Shown piece by piece: positions 1 to 9,512 of a stretch of DNA of 64,000 bases. The DNA is from Williamsia serinedens (GTDB lineage Bacteria > Actinomycetota > Actinomycetes > Mycobacteriales > Mycobacteriaceae), in contig NZ_JAMTCG010000001.1 in assembly GCF_024171725.1 (NCBI RefSeq), positions 1 to 64,000 on the forward strand. Direction: 5' to 3'. A program made the position numbers and the translations under genes. The notes below the pieces were generated by a model. That model saw nothing but the letters and a program-made list of their open reading frames with translations. It had not been told where the DNA came from and searched no databases. Each line of letters opens with the position of its first letter. Position 1 is the first letter of the stretch.

Positions 1-1820
<1,820 letters not shown>

Positions 1821-1914
1821 CAACAATCTATAAGGCGTGTTTCGCATCCACTGTGCAATATCTGAAACAACACACACGACGTGGTTGATAAACAAACCCG
1901 TGTGGTTTCACAGA

Positions 1915-2031
1915 GTTACGGCGGCCATAGCGGAGGGGAAACGCCCGGCCCCATTCCGAACCCGGAAGCTAAGCCCTCCAGCGCCGATGGTACTGCACCC
2001 TAACCAGTGTGGGAGAGTAGGACACCGCCGA
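1915..2031 (+). rRNA. rrf: 5S ribosomal RNA
   Basis: About 117 nt with typical bacterial 5S features: TTACGGCGGCCATAGCG at the 5' side, the conserved CCCATTCCGAACCCGGAAG loop region near 1953-1972, and a 3' arm (CACCGCCG) that pairs with the 5' end (CGGCGG). It lies directly downstream of the 23S gene in the usual rrn order and is followed by a strong intrinsic terminator. Confidence 0.97.
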
Positions 2032-2042
2032 ACACAACATCC

Positions 2043-2082
2043 CACGATGCCCCCGCCTCACGGCGGGGGCATCGTGCTTTCT
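2043..2082 (+). terminator. rrn operon terminator
   Basis: A perfect 15-bp stem (CACGATGCCCCCGCC, 2043-2057, pairing with 2062-2076) with a 4-base loop TCAC and a short T-containing tail (CTTTCT). It ends the rRNA operon and lies before the convergent Nudix gene. Confidence 0.9.
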
Positions 2083-2102
2083 CGACCATTTCGCGTCGCG
2101 AT

Positions 2103-2678
2103 TCACAGCCCGAGAGCCAGCAGGACGCCCCAGCCGGCGACCGATTGCGCGTCGACGATCCGACCGCCGACGATGCCGTCGAGGATCTCCTGCCTCGACC
2201 ACCACGCCCACGTCATGTCGCCTTCGGTGACGTCCCGGGACTCGGCTCCGTCGGACAGATTCTCCGCGAGGACGATCGTCGTGCGCTGGGACGTGAAGCC
2301 CGGTGCGACGTCCAGGACGGCGAGGACACGGGTGGAGCCGGCCTCGAGCCCGGTCTCTTCCCGCAGTTCGCGACGTCCGGTCGCACGGGCGTCGGCGTCG
2401 TCGATATCGGCGGTGCCGGCGGGGAACTCCCACCGACGCGCGCCCAGCGGATACCGGTACTGCTCGACGAGACAGAAGCGCTCCTCGTTGTCGATGACCT
2501 GCCGAGCGATCACGACGACTCCCGGGGCGCGGTGGACGACCCCGTAGATGCCCTCGCTCCCGTCCCCCCGCCGCACGACGTCCTCGGTGACCGTCATCCA
2601 CGCGTTCCGATACGTCTCTCGGCCGCGCACGCGTTGGACGTCGGCCGGGCGGGTGTCGCGTCGGGGTGCGGGTGTCAC
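2103..2678 (-). CDS. Nudix hydrolase, ADP-ribose pyrophosphatase-like
   Basis: A 191-residue protein if started at the GTG at 2678. The core carries [11 protein letters not shown] followed by RELREETGL, the second half of the Nudix box GX5EX7REUXEEXGU. The spacing before REL is one residue longer than the consensus and the first Glu is not in its usual place. Nudix enzymes of this kind hydrolyse nucleoside diphosphates linked to another moiety; ADP-ribose or a sugar nucleotide is the likely substrate class, but the substrate is inferred. The frame stays open far upstream, so the start is a choice. GTG 2678 is preferred because homology-like sequence begins just after it, and a CACCCT hexamer lies 6 nt upstream. 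It diverges from nucS with only 18 bases between the starts. Confidence 0.85.
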   Translation of the reverse strand: MTPAPRRDTRPADVQRVRGRETYRNAWMTVTEDVVRRGDGSEGIYGVVHRAPGVVVIARQVIDNEERFCLVEQYRYPLGARRWEFPAGTADIDDADARATGRRELREETGLEAGSTRVLAVLDVAPGFTSQRTTIVLAENLSDGAESRDVTEGDMTWAWWSRQEILDGIVGGRIVDAQSVAGWGVLLALGL

Positions 2679-2683
2679 GCCAC

Positions 2684-2690
2684 TAGGGTG
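2684..2690. promoter_or_regulatory. Overlapping divergent -10 elements for nucS and the Nudix gene
   Basis: On the plus strand TAGGGT (2684-2689) ends 7 nt before the nucS GTG at 2697. On the minus strand CACCCT (2690-2685) ends 6 nt before the Nudix GTG at 2678. The two hexamers occupy almost the same bases, so a bidirectional promoter giving two leaderless mRNAs is inferred. The plus-strand element is the stronger match to TANNNT. Confidence 0.6.
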
Positions 2691-2696
2691 ACATCC

Positions 2697-3380
2697 GTGC
2701 GCTTGGTGATCGCGGAATGTCAGGTCGACTACGTGGGACGCCTGACGGCTCACCTGCCCCGGGCGAAACGGTTGCTGCTCATCAAGAACGACGGCTCGGT
2801 CAGCGTGCACGCCGACGATCGCGCCTACAAGCCGTTGAACTGGATGAGCCCGCCGTGTCGCCTCGTGGAGCATCCCGCTCCCGAGGACAGTGACGCGCAC
2901 GCCCTGTGGGTCGTGACGAACAAGGCCGGCGAGGAGCTCCGCATCCTGCTCGGGGAGGTCGAGCACGACTCCGCCCATGACCTGGGCATCGATCCCGGAC
3001 TGGTGAAGGACGGAGTCGAGGCCCATCTGCAGGAGCTGCTCGCCGAGCACGTCGAGACGTTCGGCCCCGGCTACACCCTCGTCCGCCGCGAGTACATGAC
3101 AGCGATCGGTCCGGTCGACCTGCTCTGTCGGGACCCTGCCGGCGGCACGGTGGCGGTGGAGGTGAAGCGACGGGGGGAGATCGACGGCGTCGAACAACTG
3201 ACCCGGTACCTCGAGCTGCTCAACCGGGACACGACCCTCGCCCCGGTGCAGGGGGTCTTCGCGGCGCAGATCATCAAGCCGCAGGCGCGCACGCTCGCCG
3301 AGGACCGTGGCATCCGCTGTGTGACCGTCGACTACGACGCCCTCCGGGGCATCGAGAGCACCGAGTTCCGGTTGTTCTAG
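2697..3380 (+). CDS. nucS: Mismatch-specific endonuclease NucS (EndoMS)
   Basis: A 227-residue protein matching the usual length of actinobacterial NucS (226 in M. tuberculosis). This nuclease cuts both strands at G-T, G-G and T-T mismatches and provides mismatch repair in Actinobacteria that lack MutS/MutL. The N-terminal half ([16 protein letters not shown] type start) is the DNA-binding/dimerisation domain. The C-terminal RecB-like nuclease shows D141 in GPVDLL and E155-x-K157 in [11 protein letters not shown], the metal-binding triad, and QLTRYLE downstream. The GTG at 2697 is chosen because it gives the canonical N-terminus and TAGGGT lies exactly 7 nt upstream (leaderless). A sliding-clamp motif was not specifically identified. 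The next gene starts 2 bases after the stop. Confidence 0.96.
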   Translation: MRLVIAECQVDYVGRLTAHLPRAKRLLLIKNDGSVSVHADDRAYKPLNWMSPPCRLVEHPAPEDSDAHALWVVTNKAGEELRILLGEVEHDSAHDLGIDPGLVKDGVEAHLQELLAEHVETFGPGYTLVRREYMTAIGPVDLLCRDPAGGTVAVEVKRRGEIDGVEQLTRYLELLNRDTTLAPVQGVFAAQIIKPQARTLAEDRGIRCVTVDYDALRGIESTEFRLF

Positions 3381-3382
3381 GC

Positions 3383-3670
3383 ATGCCCCGTCGCAACCGT
3401 CGCCCGAGCGTCGCCCCCCGAGGGCTCTCGGGCGGCATGGCACGGACCGAGCGTGGCCCCGACGGTCTCGACCGTGATCACCACGTCCGCACGATCACCG
3501 GGGACCGCGCGACGAAGCCCTACCGGTGTCCGGGCTGCAACCAGGTGATCACCCCGGGCACGGCCCACATCGTGGCGTGGCCCACCGACGACCGTGACGG
3601 CGACGACCGTCGGCACTGGCACACCGGGTGCTGGCGGGGACGGACGGCGCGGACCGGCTACCGCCGCTGA
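3383..3670 (+). CDS. Small CxxC/HxxC protein, possible zinc-binding, NucS-linked
   Basis: A 95-residue basic protein starting 2 bases after nucS, hence almost certainly co-transcribed. The middle has YRCPGCNQVI (CxxC) and the C-terminal part has HWHTGCW (HxxxC/HxxC), a spacing that could bind one zinc ion as a small ribbon. The N-terminus is Arg-rich and probably disordered. Similar short proteins sit behind nucS in relatives and are annotated as hypothetical. The tight coupling suggests a role with NucS or DNA metabolism, but this is inference only. The ends of the frame are well defined by the ATG at 3383 and TGA at 3670. Confidence 0.75.
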   Translation: MPRRNRRPSVAPRGLSGGMARTERGPDGLDRDHHVRTITGDRATKPYRCPGCNQVITPGTAHIVAWPTDDRDGDDRRHWHTGCWRGRTARTGYRR

Positions 3671-3676
3671 GGCCGT

Positions 3677-4693
3677 TCAGGACCGCGTGATCTGGGCGTC
3701 CTCCGACAGCCCCTTGTTCAGGAGGTCGGTGCTGTCCAGTTCGACGAGGTCCTCCTCGCCGTCGAGTTCGGCGAGCAGGCGGGGGAGTTCGTCGAGCTGC
3801 GAGCGCACCTCGGAGAGCTGCGCGAGCATGCGGCTGCGGAGCTGACGAGCGCTCTGGACGAGCTCGGCCGACCGCGTGACCCGCTCGGTCGCGAGGGAGT
3901 GCGAGCGTGCGAGGAGCCGGTCGGACTCGGCGCGGGCGTTGTCGATGAGCTCGCGTGCCGTCGCCTCCGACGACAGCTCCAACTCCTTGACCGCCTGTAC
4001 CGCCTTGTCGCGGCGGGCGGCCATCGTGACGTCGAAGTCCTCCTGGGTCCGCTCGCGGTCCCGGCGGGCCTGCGCGTCGAGTTCCTCGGCCTCGGCGCGC
4101 GCGTTCGCGACGATCCGCTCGGCCTCCTTCTTCGCCGCGGCCATCGTCGACGCGTGCTCGGATTCCATGGCCGCGGTGCGCTCGGCGATGAACGTGGCGT
4201 TCTCGTCGTGGGCGGTGCGGGCGTCGGCCTCGAGCCGGGCCGCCTCGCCCCGCAGTCGCTGCGACTCGACCTTCGCCGCGGCCAGCTGCGCGTTGGCCTC
4301 CTCCGAGGCGTCCTCCCGCAGCTGCGCCGCCTCCTGGCGGGCGACGGACAGGATCTCGGCGGCCTCGGACTGGGCGTTGGCGCGCATCTCCGAGGCCTCG
4401 TCGGCCGCTAGCTGGAGCATCCGGGAGATGCGGTCGCTCATGCCCTGTGCGGTGGTCACCGGCACCGACAGCGAGTCGACCTCGCGACGGAGCTGCTCGA
4501 TCTCGTCGCGCGCGTCGTCGAGGTGCTCGGCGAGCTCGCGGGCGTTGGCGGCCGCGGCATCACGGTCGGCGGCGATGACCCGCAACTCCGCGTCGGACCG
4601 GGCGAAGAACTCCGCCACCTGGTCGCGGTCGTACCCGCGCATGGCGATGGCGAACGGGAGTCCGTGCGATGAGCCCTGATCGTGTTCCGGCAT
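3677..4693 (-). CDS. DivIVA-like coiled-coil protein
   Basis: A 338-residue protein. Residues about 10-45 (FAIAMRGYDRDQVAEFFARS) resemble the DivIVA-type membrane/pole-targeting start in which a conserved GYD-x2-EVD/QV motif precedes the coil. Almost the whole remainder is Ala/Glu/Arg-rich heptad sequence, so a very long parallel coiled coil is expected. In Actinobacteria such proteins scaffold polar growth or septation; this one is smaller in function space than Wag31 and its partners are unknown. The ATG at 4693 is supported by TAAGCT ending 7 nt upstream (leaderless). It converges on the nucS-linked gene with 6 bases between stops. Confidence 0.8.
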   Translation of the reverse strand: MPEHDQGSSHGLPFAIAMRGYDRDQVAEFFARSDAELRVIAADRDAAAANARELAEHLDDARDEIEQLRREVDSLSVPVTTAQGMSDRISRMLQLAADEASEMRANAQSEAAEILSVARQEAAQLREDASEEANAQLAAAKVESQRLRGEAARLEADARTAHDENATFIAERTAAMESEHASTMAAAKKEAERIVANARAEAEELDAQARRDRERTQEDFDVTMAARRDKAVQAVKELELSSEATARELIDNARAESDRLLARSHSLATERVTRSAELVQSARQLRSRMLAQLSEVRSQLDELPRLLAELDGEEDLVELDSTDLLNKGLSEDAQITRS

Positions 4694-4700
4694 GTCGCGT

Positions 4701-4706
4701 AGCTTA
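4701..4706 (-). promoter_or_regulatory. -10 hexamer TAAGCT of the DivIVA-like gene
   Basis: TAAGCT on the minus strand, followed by 7 nt and the ATG at 4693. This places the transcription start at the A of the start codon, so the mRNA is predicted to be leaderless. Confidence 0.6.
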
Positions 4707-4747
4707 CTTGGCCCGTCCGAGGCCGCGGCGGGTCCGCCGCGCGGCGA

Positions 4748-5233
4748 TCAGTGCACGTCGGCGGGCGGTTCCACCAGCTCGAGCAGCACGCCACCCGCGT
4801 CCTTCGGGTGCACGAAATTGATGCGCGAACCCGCGGTGCCGCGGCGCGGCTCGGGGTACAGGACGCGCAGGCCCTTCGCGGTGAGCCGCGCGACGACCTC
4901 GTCGACGTCGGTCACCCGCACGGCCAGTTGCTGCAGCCCCGGGCCGTTGCGGTCGAGGAACTTCGCGATCGTCGACGACTCGTCGAGCGGGGCGAGCAAC
5001 TGGATCTGGGCCGCGCGGGTCGCTCCGGCGTCGGCCGGGCCGACCATCGCCTCGACGACTCCCTGCTCGTCGTTCGTCTCCTGGTGCAGACAGACGAACC
5101 CGAGGGTGTCGGCGTACCACGCCTTCGCGGCGTCGAGGTCGGCGACGGCGATGCCGACGTGATCGATCGCGGTCACCAGATCGCCGAGGTCGGCGGTCGC
5201 GACGGAGGCGGGAGTGGATGCACTGGTCGACAT
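4748..5233 (-). CDS. mce: Methylmalonyl-CoA epimerase
   Basis: A 161-residue vicinal-oxygen-chelate protein. It interconverts (2R)- and (2S)-methylmalonyl-CoA in propionate/branched-chain catabolism and in supply of methyl-branched lipid precursors. Two VOC half-modules are visible. The first begins AIDHVGIAVADLDAAKAWYADTLGF with the metal His. The second has GPGLQQLAVRVTDVDEVVARL and ends in INFVHPKDAGGVLLELVEP, where His and Glu complete the metal site. M. tuberculosis has the same gene (Rv1322A) beside fadA4. The ATG at 5233 is supported by TACCGT ending 6 nt upstream, so a leaderless transcript is likely. It is divergent from the thiolase. Confidence 0.93.
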   Translation of the reverse strand: MSTSASTPASVATADLGDLVTAIDHVGIAVADLDAAKAWYADTLGFVCLHQETNDEQGVVEAMVGPADAGATRAAQIQLLAPLDESSTIAKFLDRNGPGLQQLAVRVTDVDEVVARLTAKGLRVLYPEPRRGTAGSRINFVHPKDAGGVLLELVEPPADVH

Positions 5234-5239
5234 GCTGTG

Positions 5240-5249
5240 ACGGTATCCT
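5240..5249. promoter_or_regulatory. Overlapping divergent -10 elements for mce and fadA4
   Basis: The minus-strand TACCGT (5245-5240) lies 6 nt before the mce ATG. The plus-strand TATCCT (5244-5249) is correctly oriented for fadA4, predicting a start near 5256 and a leader of about 85 nt. The hexamers share two bases, so the two promoters probably compete or act as one bidirectional element. This is inferred from sequence only. Confidence 0.55.
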
Positions 5250-5254
5250 AAGCA

Positions 5255-5270
5255 CCGAGCGATCGCTCGG
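5255..5270. promoter_or_regulatory. 16-bp perfect palindrome, candidate operator of fadA4/mce
   Basis: CCGAGCGATCGCTCGG is a perfect 16-bp palindrome lying at the predicted fadA4 transcription start, between the two divergent genes. Its CG-N2-CG spacing resembles operators of TetR-family acyl-CoA-responsive repressors. That assignment is inference, and no matching regulator is adjacent. Confidence 0.5.
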
Positions 5271-5340
5271 GCCGGGCTGAGCCCGCGGCCCGGTCACGCC
5301 GTCGCGCACCACACGCCGAACCAGAACGAAGAGGTCCCCC

Positions 5341-6528
5341 ATGTCGTCGGTCATCGTCGCCGGAGCCCGCACACCCGTCGGTCGCCTCATGGGCGCATTC
5401 AAGGACACCAGCGCCGTCGACCTCGGTGCCACCGCCATCCGCGGTGCCCTCGACAAGGCGGGCGTCCCGGCGTCGGCGGTCGAGTACGTGATAATGGGGC
5501 AGGTCCTCACCGCGGGGGTCGGCCAGATGCCCGCCCGTCAGACCGCCATCAAGGCCGGGATCGGATGGGACGTCGCGGCCCTGACGATCAACAAGATGTG
5601 CCTGTCGGGGATCGACGCGATCGCACTGGCCGACCAGCTCATCCGTGCCGGCGAGTTCGACTGCATCGTCGCCGGGGGCCAGGAGTCGATGTCGCAGGCA
5701 CCGCACCTGCTGCCCGGCAGCCGGGGCGGGTTCAAGTACGGCAACACCGAGTTGGTCGACCACATGGCCTTCGACGGTCTGTTCGACCCGTTCACCGACC
5801 AGCCGATGGGCGCGCTGACCGAACAGACCAACGACGTCATCACCTTCACCCGCGAGCAGCAGGACGAGTTCGCCGCGCGGTCCCACCAGCGCGCGGCCGC
5901 GGCGTGGAAGAACGGCGTCTTCGCCGACGAGGTCGTCCCGGTCAGCATCCCGCAGCGCAAGGGCGACCCCGTCGAGGTGACCGAGGACGAGGGCATCCGC
6001 GCGGACACCACCACCGACTCCCTCTCGCGTCTGCGTCCCGCGTTCCGCAAGGACGGCACCATCACCGCGGGCAACTCGTCGCAGATCTCCGACGGCGCCG
6101 CCGCGGTGGTCGTGATGAGCAAGGAGAAGGCGACCGAACTGGGCCTGAGCTGGCTCGCCGAGATCGGCGCGCACGGCGTCGTCGCCGGCCCCGACTCTTC
6201 CCTGCAGGCACAGCCGGCCAACGCCATCGAGAAGGCGTGCGCCCGCGCCGGCATCACGCCGTCCGACCTCGATCTCGTGGAGATCAACGAGGCCTTCGCC
6301 GCGGTCGGCCTGGCCTCCACCCAGCAGCTCGGCATCGACCCCGAGAAGGTCAACGTCAACGGCGGTGCCATCGCCATCGGCCACCCGATCGGCATCTCGG
6401 GCGCACGCATCGCCCTGCACCTGGCCCTGGAGCTGCAGCGCCGCGGGGGCGGCACCGGCGCGGCCGCGCTGTGCGGCGCCGGCGGACAGGGCGACGCCCT
6501 GATCCTCACGGTCCCCGCGCAGTCCTGA
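5341..6528 (+). CDS. fadA4: Acetyl-CoA C-acetyltransferase (thiolase II)
   Basis: A 395-residue biosynthetic-type thiolase, the usual length. It condenses two acetyl-CoA to acetoacetyl-CoA or cleaves it in the reverse direction. The three catalytic elements are present: the nucleophile C87 in [10 protein letters not shown]348 in [12 protein letters not shown], and C378 in [11 protein letters not shown] near the C-terminus. The ATG at 5341 is preceded by GAAGAGG at a good distance, and the leader holds a 16-bp palindrome. The pairing with divergent methylmalonyl-CoA epimerase matches Rv1323/Rv1322A and suggests shared control of short-chain acyl-CoA pools. Confidence 0.95.
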   Translation: MSSVIVAGARTPVGRLMGAFKDTSAVDLGATAIRGALDKAGVPASAVEYVIMGQVLTAGVGQMPARQTAIKAGIGWDVAALTINKMCLSGIDAIALADQLIRAGEFDCIVAGGQESMSQAPHLLPGSRGGFKYGNTELVDHMAFDGLFDPFTDQPMGALTEQTNDVITFTREQQDEFAARSHQRAAAAWKNGVFADEVVPVSIPQRKGDPVEVTEDEGIRADTTTDSLSRLRPAFRKDGTITAGNSSQISDGAAAVVVMSKEKATELGLSWLAEIGAHGVVAGPDSSLQAQPANAIEKACARAGITPSDLDLVEINEAFAAVGLASTQQLGIDPEKVNVNGGAIAIGHPIGISGARIALHLALELQRRGGGTGAAALCGAGGQGDALILTVPAQS

Positions 6529-6581
6529 CGTCCACGCCGTGACCTCTACTACCTGTAGTAGTAGGGGCGCGGTGCGTCGGG

Positions 6582-6587
6582 CACAAT
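6582..6587 (+). promoter_or_regulatory. -10-like hexamer CACAAT
   Basis: CACAAT followed by 7 nt and the ATG at 6595. It is a weaker (CANNNT) match, but the spacing is that of leaderless promoters. Confidence 0.4.
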
Positions 6588-6594
6588 GGTCCCC

Positions 6595-6951
6595 ATGAGT
6601 TCCGTCCTGGACCCCCGCATCGTCGCCCGCGTGTTCCGTGTCGTGGCGATCCTCGAGGCCATCTCCTGGTTGGCCCTGCTGATCGCGATGTACTTCAAGT
6701 GGGTCGAGGGCCACACCGAGGCCGTCGCGGTGCCGGGCATGGTCCACGGGATCGTCTTCGTCGTCTTCGTGGTCGTGTCGATCGTGACCGCGCGGGTGCT
6801 GCGCTGGACGGTGCCGACCACCCTGTGGGCGCTGTTCTCCAGCATCCCGCCGTTCGGCACCCTGGTCTTCGAGATCTGGGCGCAGCGCACCGGCCGCCTC
6901 GAGCGCGACGGTGACCGCGGTGCCGTTGCCAACCGCGCCGCATCCGTGTGA
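6595..6951 (+). CDS. DUF3817-type small membrane protein
   Basis: A 118-residue integral membrane protein with three hydrophobic segments (roughly residues 14-34, 45-68 and 72-90) and a charged C-terminus. The pattern LEAISWLALLIAMYFKW, GMVHGIVFVVFVVV and LFSSIPPFGTLVFEIW matches small DUF3817 proteins found in Actinobacteria; their function is not known. A second, shorter relative occurs at 23232-23588. The ATG at 6595 is preferred over the in-frame start 9 bases upstream because CACAAT lies 7 nt before it. It runs into the thiamine-binding gene with a short gap. Confidence 0.75.
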   Translation: MSSVLDPRIVARVFRVVAILEAISWLALLIAMYFKWVEGHTEAVAVPGMVHGIVFVVFVVVSIVTARVLRWTVPTTLWALFSSIPPFGTLVFEIWAQRTGRLERDGDRGAVANRAASV

Positions 6952-6961
6952 CCGTTACCGG

Positions 6962-7267
6962 GTGATCGTCGCCTTCAGCCTCGCCCCGTCCGGAGGATCC
7001 GCGGTCGCCGACGACGGCAGCATGAGCGCCGCCGTCGCCGAGGCGGTGCGCGTGGTCCGCGCCTCCGGGGTCACGCATCAGACGACGGCGATGTTCACCT
7101 ACCTCGAGGGCGACTGGGACGAGGTGATGGCCGTCGTCAAGGACGCGACCGACGCCGTGCTCGCGATCGCACCCCGGGTCTCGCTCGTCCTCAAGGCCGA
7201 CATCCGACCCGGTCACGAGGACCAGTTGACCGCGAAGGTCCGCCGGGTCGACGAGCACCTGGCGTGA
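6962..7267 (+). CDS. MTH1187-family thiamine-binding protein
   Basis: A 101-residue protein of the MTH1187/YkoF-like thiamine-binding fold (PF01910), a small ferredoxin-like alpha/beta protein. It begins VIVAFSLAPSGG, has SAAVAEAVRVVRASGVTHQTTAMFTYLEGDWDEVMAVVKDA in the middle, and ends with RVSLVLKADIRPG. This layout is characteristic of the family, which usually forms tetramers. The GTG at 6962 gives the canonical N-terminus; an ATG at 6911 would add 17 residues and overlap the preceding gene by 41 bases. The stop overlaps the next start as GTGA, so translation of the MFS transporter is probably coupled. Confidence 0.8.
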   Translation: MIVAFSLAPSGGSAVADDGSMSAAVAEAVRVVRASGVTHQTTAMFTYLEGDWDEVMAVVKDATDAVLAIAPRVSLVLKADIRPGHEDQLTAKVRRVDEHLA

Positions 7268-8529
7268 CCGTGCCGGCGGGCGGCCGGTCGGAGGCGGGCG
7301 CGGCGGCCTCGCCGTCGATCCCGTGGGCGTCGCGTCGCCGCGCGGTGTCCACCGTCTTCTTCGTCAACGGGCTGCTGGCCGCGATGTGGGTCGCGCACAT
7401 CCCCGTCATCTCCGACGCCACCGGTGTCGACCACGGCACGCTCGGAGCGTTGTTGCTGCTGCTCGGCGGATGCGCGTTCCTCGGGATGCAGGTGTGCGGT
7501 CCGATCATCGACCGTCACGGGTCGCGAGCCGTCATCCTCGTCGCGGCGGCGACTCTCGCCGTGGCCGCACTGCTGCCGGTCCTCGCGTCCACCACCTGGC
7601 AGTTGGCACTCGCGCTCGCGCTGTTCGGTCTCGCGAACGGCTCGATCGACGTGGGCATGAACGCCCACGCCGTCGTCGTCGAGCAGGACCGGGGACGCCC
7701 CGTCATGTCGTCGTTCCACGGTTTCTTCTCGCTCGGCGGACTCGTCGGGTCCGGGATCGTGGCCGTCGGACTGTTCCTCGGCGTCCCCGTCGTCCTCACG
7801 GTGGCGGTGGTCGCCGTCGGATCGGTCGTGGGCGTCGCCGTCATCCGCCCGTCGTTGACGCGCGGGCGGCACCGGACCGACGACGCGGGACGCGACCACG
7901 AGGCCGGGTCGCGCTTCCCGGCCGGGATCCGGGGACGGATCGTCCTCATGGCCGCGGTGGCGTTCGCGCTGATGCTCGCCGAGGGGACCGCCTACGACTG
8001 GAGTGCGCTGCACACGACCGAGCGCTTCGGCGTCGGTGACGGCGTGGGGGCGCTGGCGTTCGGGGCGTTCAGCGCGACGATGCTCGTCGGACGGTTCCTC
8101 GCCGACCGCGTCACGGCCCGGTTCGGGGCGGTCGCCGTGGTGCGCGGCGGTGCTGCGACCGCGGCGCTGGGGATGGCCGTCGTGATCGCGGCGCCCGCGC
8201 CGGCCGTCGGGATCCTCGGGTGGGCGGTGTTCGGTATCGGCGTGGCCGGCGGCGTCCCGCAGCTGTTCACCGCGGCCGGGAACGTGACCGCCCAGCCCAG
8301 TGGCCGGGTGATCTCGACGGTGGTCGGGTGCGGCTACCTGGGGATGCTCGCCGGGCCGGCGGTCGTCGGGTTCGTCAGCCGCGCGACCACATTGGGCACC
8401 GCGCTGTGGGTCGCGGTGGCCGCGATGGCGTTCGGCTGCGTGGCCGCGGGTGTGGTGCGCGCGGGCGGTGGTCGCGGTGCCCGGCGGCGTGGAGACACAC
8501 CGGCGGTCCGTGCCAGACTGGACGCGTGA
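7264..8529 (+). CDS. MFS transporter, YbjJ-like
   Basis: A 421-residue major facilitator protein with about twelve hydrophobic segments and a central hydrophilic loop near residues 200-215 (RGRHRTDDAGRDHEAG). The first half has the motif-A-like region CGPIIDRHGSRAVI after TM2, and the second half has the repeat ADRVTARFGAVAVVR. Sequence features such as NGSIDVGMNAHAVVVE and GFFSLGGLVGSG are typical of the YbjJ/FucP-like subgroup. The substrate cannot be read from the sequence. It starts inside the previous stop (GTGA) and its own stop overlaps the next GTG, so three genes form a tight operon. Confidence 0.85.
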   Translation: MTVPAGGRSEAGAAASPSIPWASRRRAVSTVFFVNGLLAAMWVAHIPVISDATGVDHGTLGALLLLLGGCAFLGMQVCGPIIDRHGSRAVILVAAATLAVAALLPVLASTTWQLALALALFGLANGSIDVGMNAHAVVVEQDRGRPVMSSFHGFFSLGGLVGSGIVAVGLFLGVPVVLTVAVVAVGSVVGVAVIRPSLTRGRHRTDDAGRDHEAGSRFPAGIRGRIVLMAAVAFALMLAEGTAYDWSALHTTERFGVGDGVGALAFGAFSATMLVGRFLADRVTARFGAVAVVRGGAATAALGMAVVIAAPAPAVGILGWAVFGIGVAGGVPQLFTAAGNVTAQPSGRVISTVVGCGYLGMLAGPAVVGFVSRATTLGTALWVAVAAMAFGCVAAGVVRAGGGRGARRRGDTPAVRARLDA

Positions 8530-9497
8530 GCCGACCTCAGAACCGCGCGCAGGCAGGCGCGCTCGCCCGGGCCGCGGCCATGTCCGGGGCCGTCGACCTC
8601 TCCGGTCTCAAGGAACGCGCCGACGCCGAACGCTCGCGCGCCGCGGCGCCACCACGGACCCCCGCCGCCCCCGCGGGACAGGAGACGTCCGCCCCCGGCG
8701 CGGTCCCGCCGATCGTCGAGATCACCGAGGCGACGTTCGAGTCCGAGGTCATCGCCCGGTCCGACCAGGTGCTCGTCCTCGTCGACCTGTGGGCGACGTG
8801 GTGCGGACCCTGCAAGCAGCTCTCGCCGATCCTCGAGCGACTCGCCCAGCAGGCCGACGGCAGGTGGATCCTCGCGACCGTCGACGTCGACGCCAACCCG
8901 CGCATCGCGCAGGCGTTCGGCGTCCAGTCGATCCCGACCGTCGTCGCCATCGCCGCGGGCCAGCCCGTGTCGGCGTTCCAGGGCGTGCAGCCCGAGGCGC
9001 AGATCTCGGCGTGGATCGACGAGATCCTGGGCAAGGTGGGGGACCGCCTGACCGGTCTCCCGTCGACGGGTGAGGCGCCGGTGGAGGAACCCGGGGACCC
9101 GAGGATGGAGGCGGCCGGCGCGCTCCTCGACGAGGGTGACTTCGACGGTGCGCTCGAGGCCTATCGTGCGCTCGCGCAGGAGGATCCGTCGAACCTCGAG
9201 GCTGCCTCGGCCGCGCGCAACATCGAGTTCGTCGTCCGGGCGCGAGCCCACGACCCCGCCGTGGTCGACTCCGCGGCCCCGGGTGACGTCGACGCCGCGC
9301 TGGCCGCGGCCGACGTGCTGCTGCTGAACCAGCAGCCCGAGGACGCCTTCGACCGGATCATCGACGTCGTCCGGGTGACCTCGGGCGACGACCGCGCGCG
9401 GGCACGCGAACGCCTGCTGTCGTTGTTCGAGCTCTTCGACCCGGCCGAGACGTTCGTCGTCGCGGCACGCCGCAAGCTCGCCAGCGCGCTGTTCTGA
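8526..9497 (+). CDS. Thioredoxin-TPR protein, CnoX-like
   Basis: A 323-residue protein. Residues about 60-170 form a thioredoxin domain with WATWCGPCKQL (C93 and C96) and the cis-Pro segment VQSIPTVVAI. Residues about 190-320 are helical repeats (AAGALLDEGDFDGALEAYRALAQEDPSNLEA) like TPR modules. This architecture matches Rv1324 and the CnoX/YbbN group, which combine redox and holdase activity to protect folding proteins. The complete CGPC motif suggests real redox activity, unlike some CnoX proteins that lack it. The GTG at 8526 overlaps the MFS stop. The N-terminal 55 residues are low-complexity and probably disordered. No signal peptide is seen, so it is cytoplasmic. Confidence 0.88.
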   Translation: MSRPQNRAQAGALARAAAMSGAVDLSGLKERADAERSRAAAPPRTPAAPAGQETSAPGAVPPIVEITEATFESEVIARSDQVLVLVDLWATWCGPCKQLSPILERLAQQADGRWILATVDVDANPRIAQAFGVQSIPTVVAIAAGQPVSAFQGVQPEAQISAWIDEILGKVGDRLTGLPSTGEAPVEEPGDPRMEAAGALLDEGDFDGALEAYRALAQEDPSNLEAASAARNIEFVVRARAHDPAVVDSAAPGDVDAALAAADVLLLNQQPEDAFDRIIDVVRVTSGDDRARARERLLSLFELFDPAETFVVAARRKLASALF

Positions 9498-9512
9498 CCC
9501 GTCTGGGTGTCG

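Noticed and set aside
4740-4750. Possible frameshift at the 3' end of mce
   Set aside because: The frame closes normally after ELVEPPADVH, a usual end for the epimerase.
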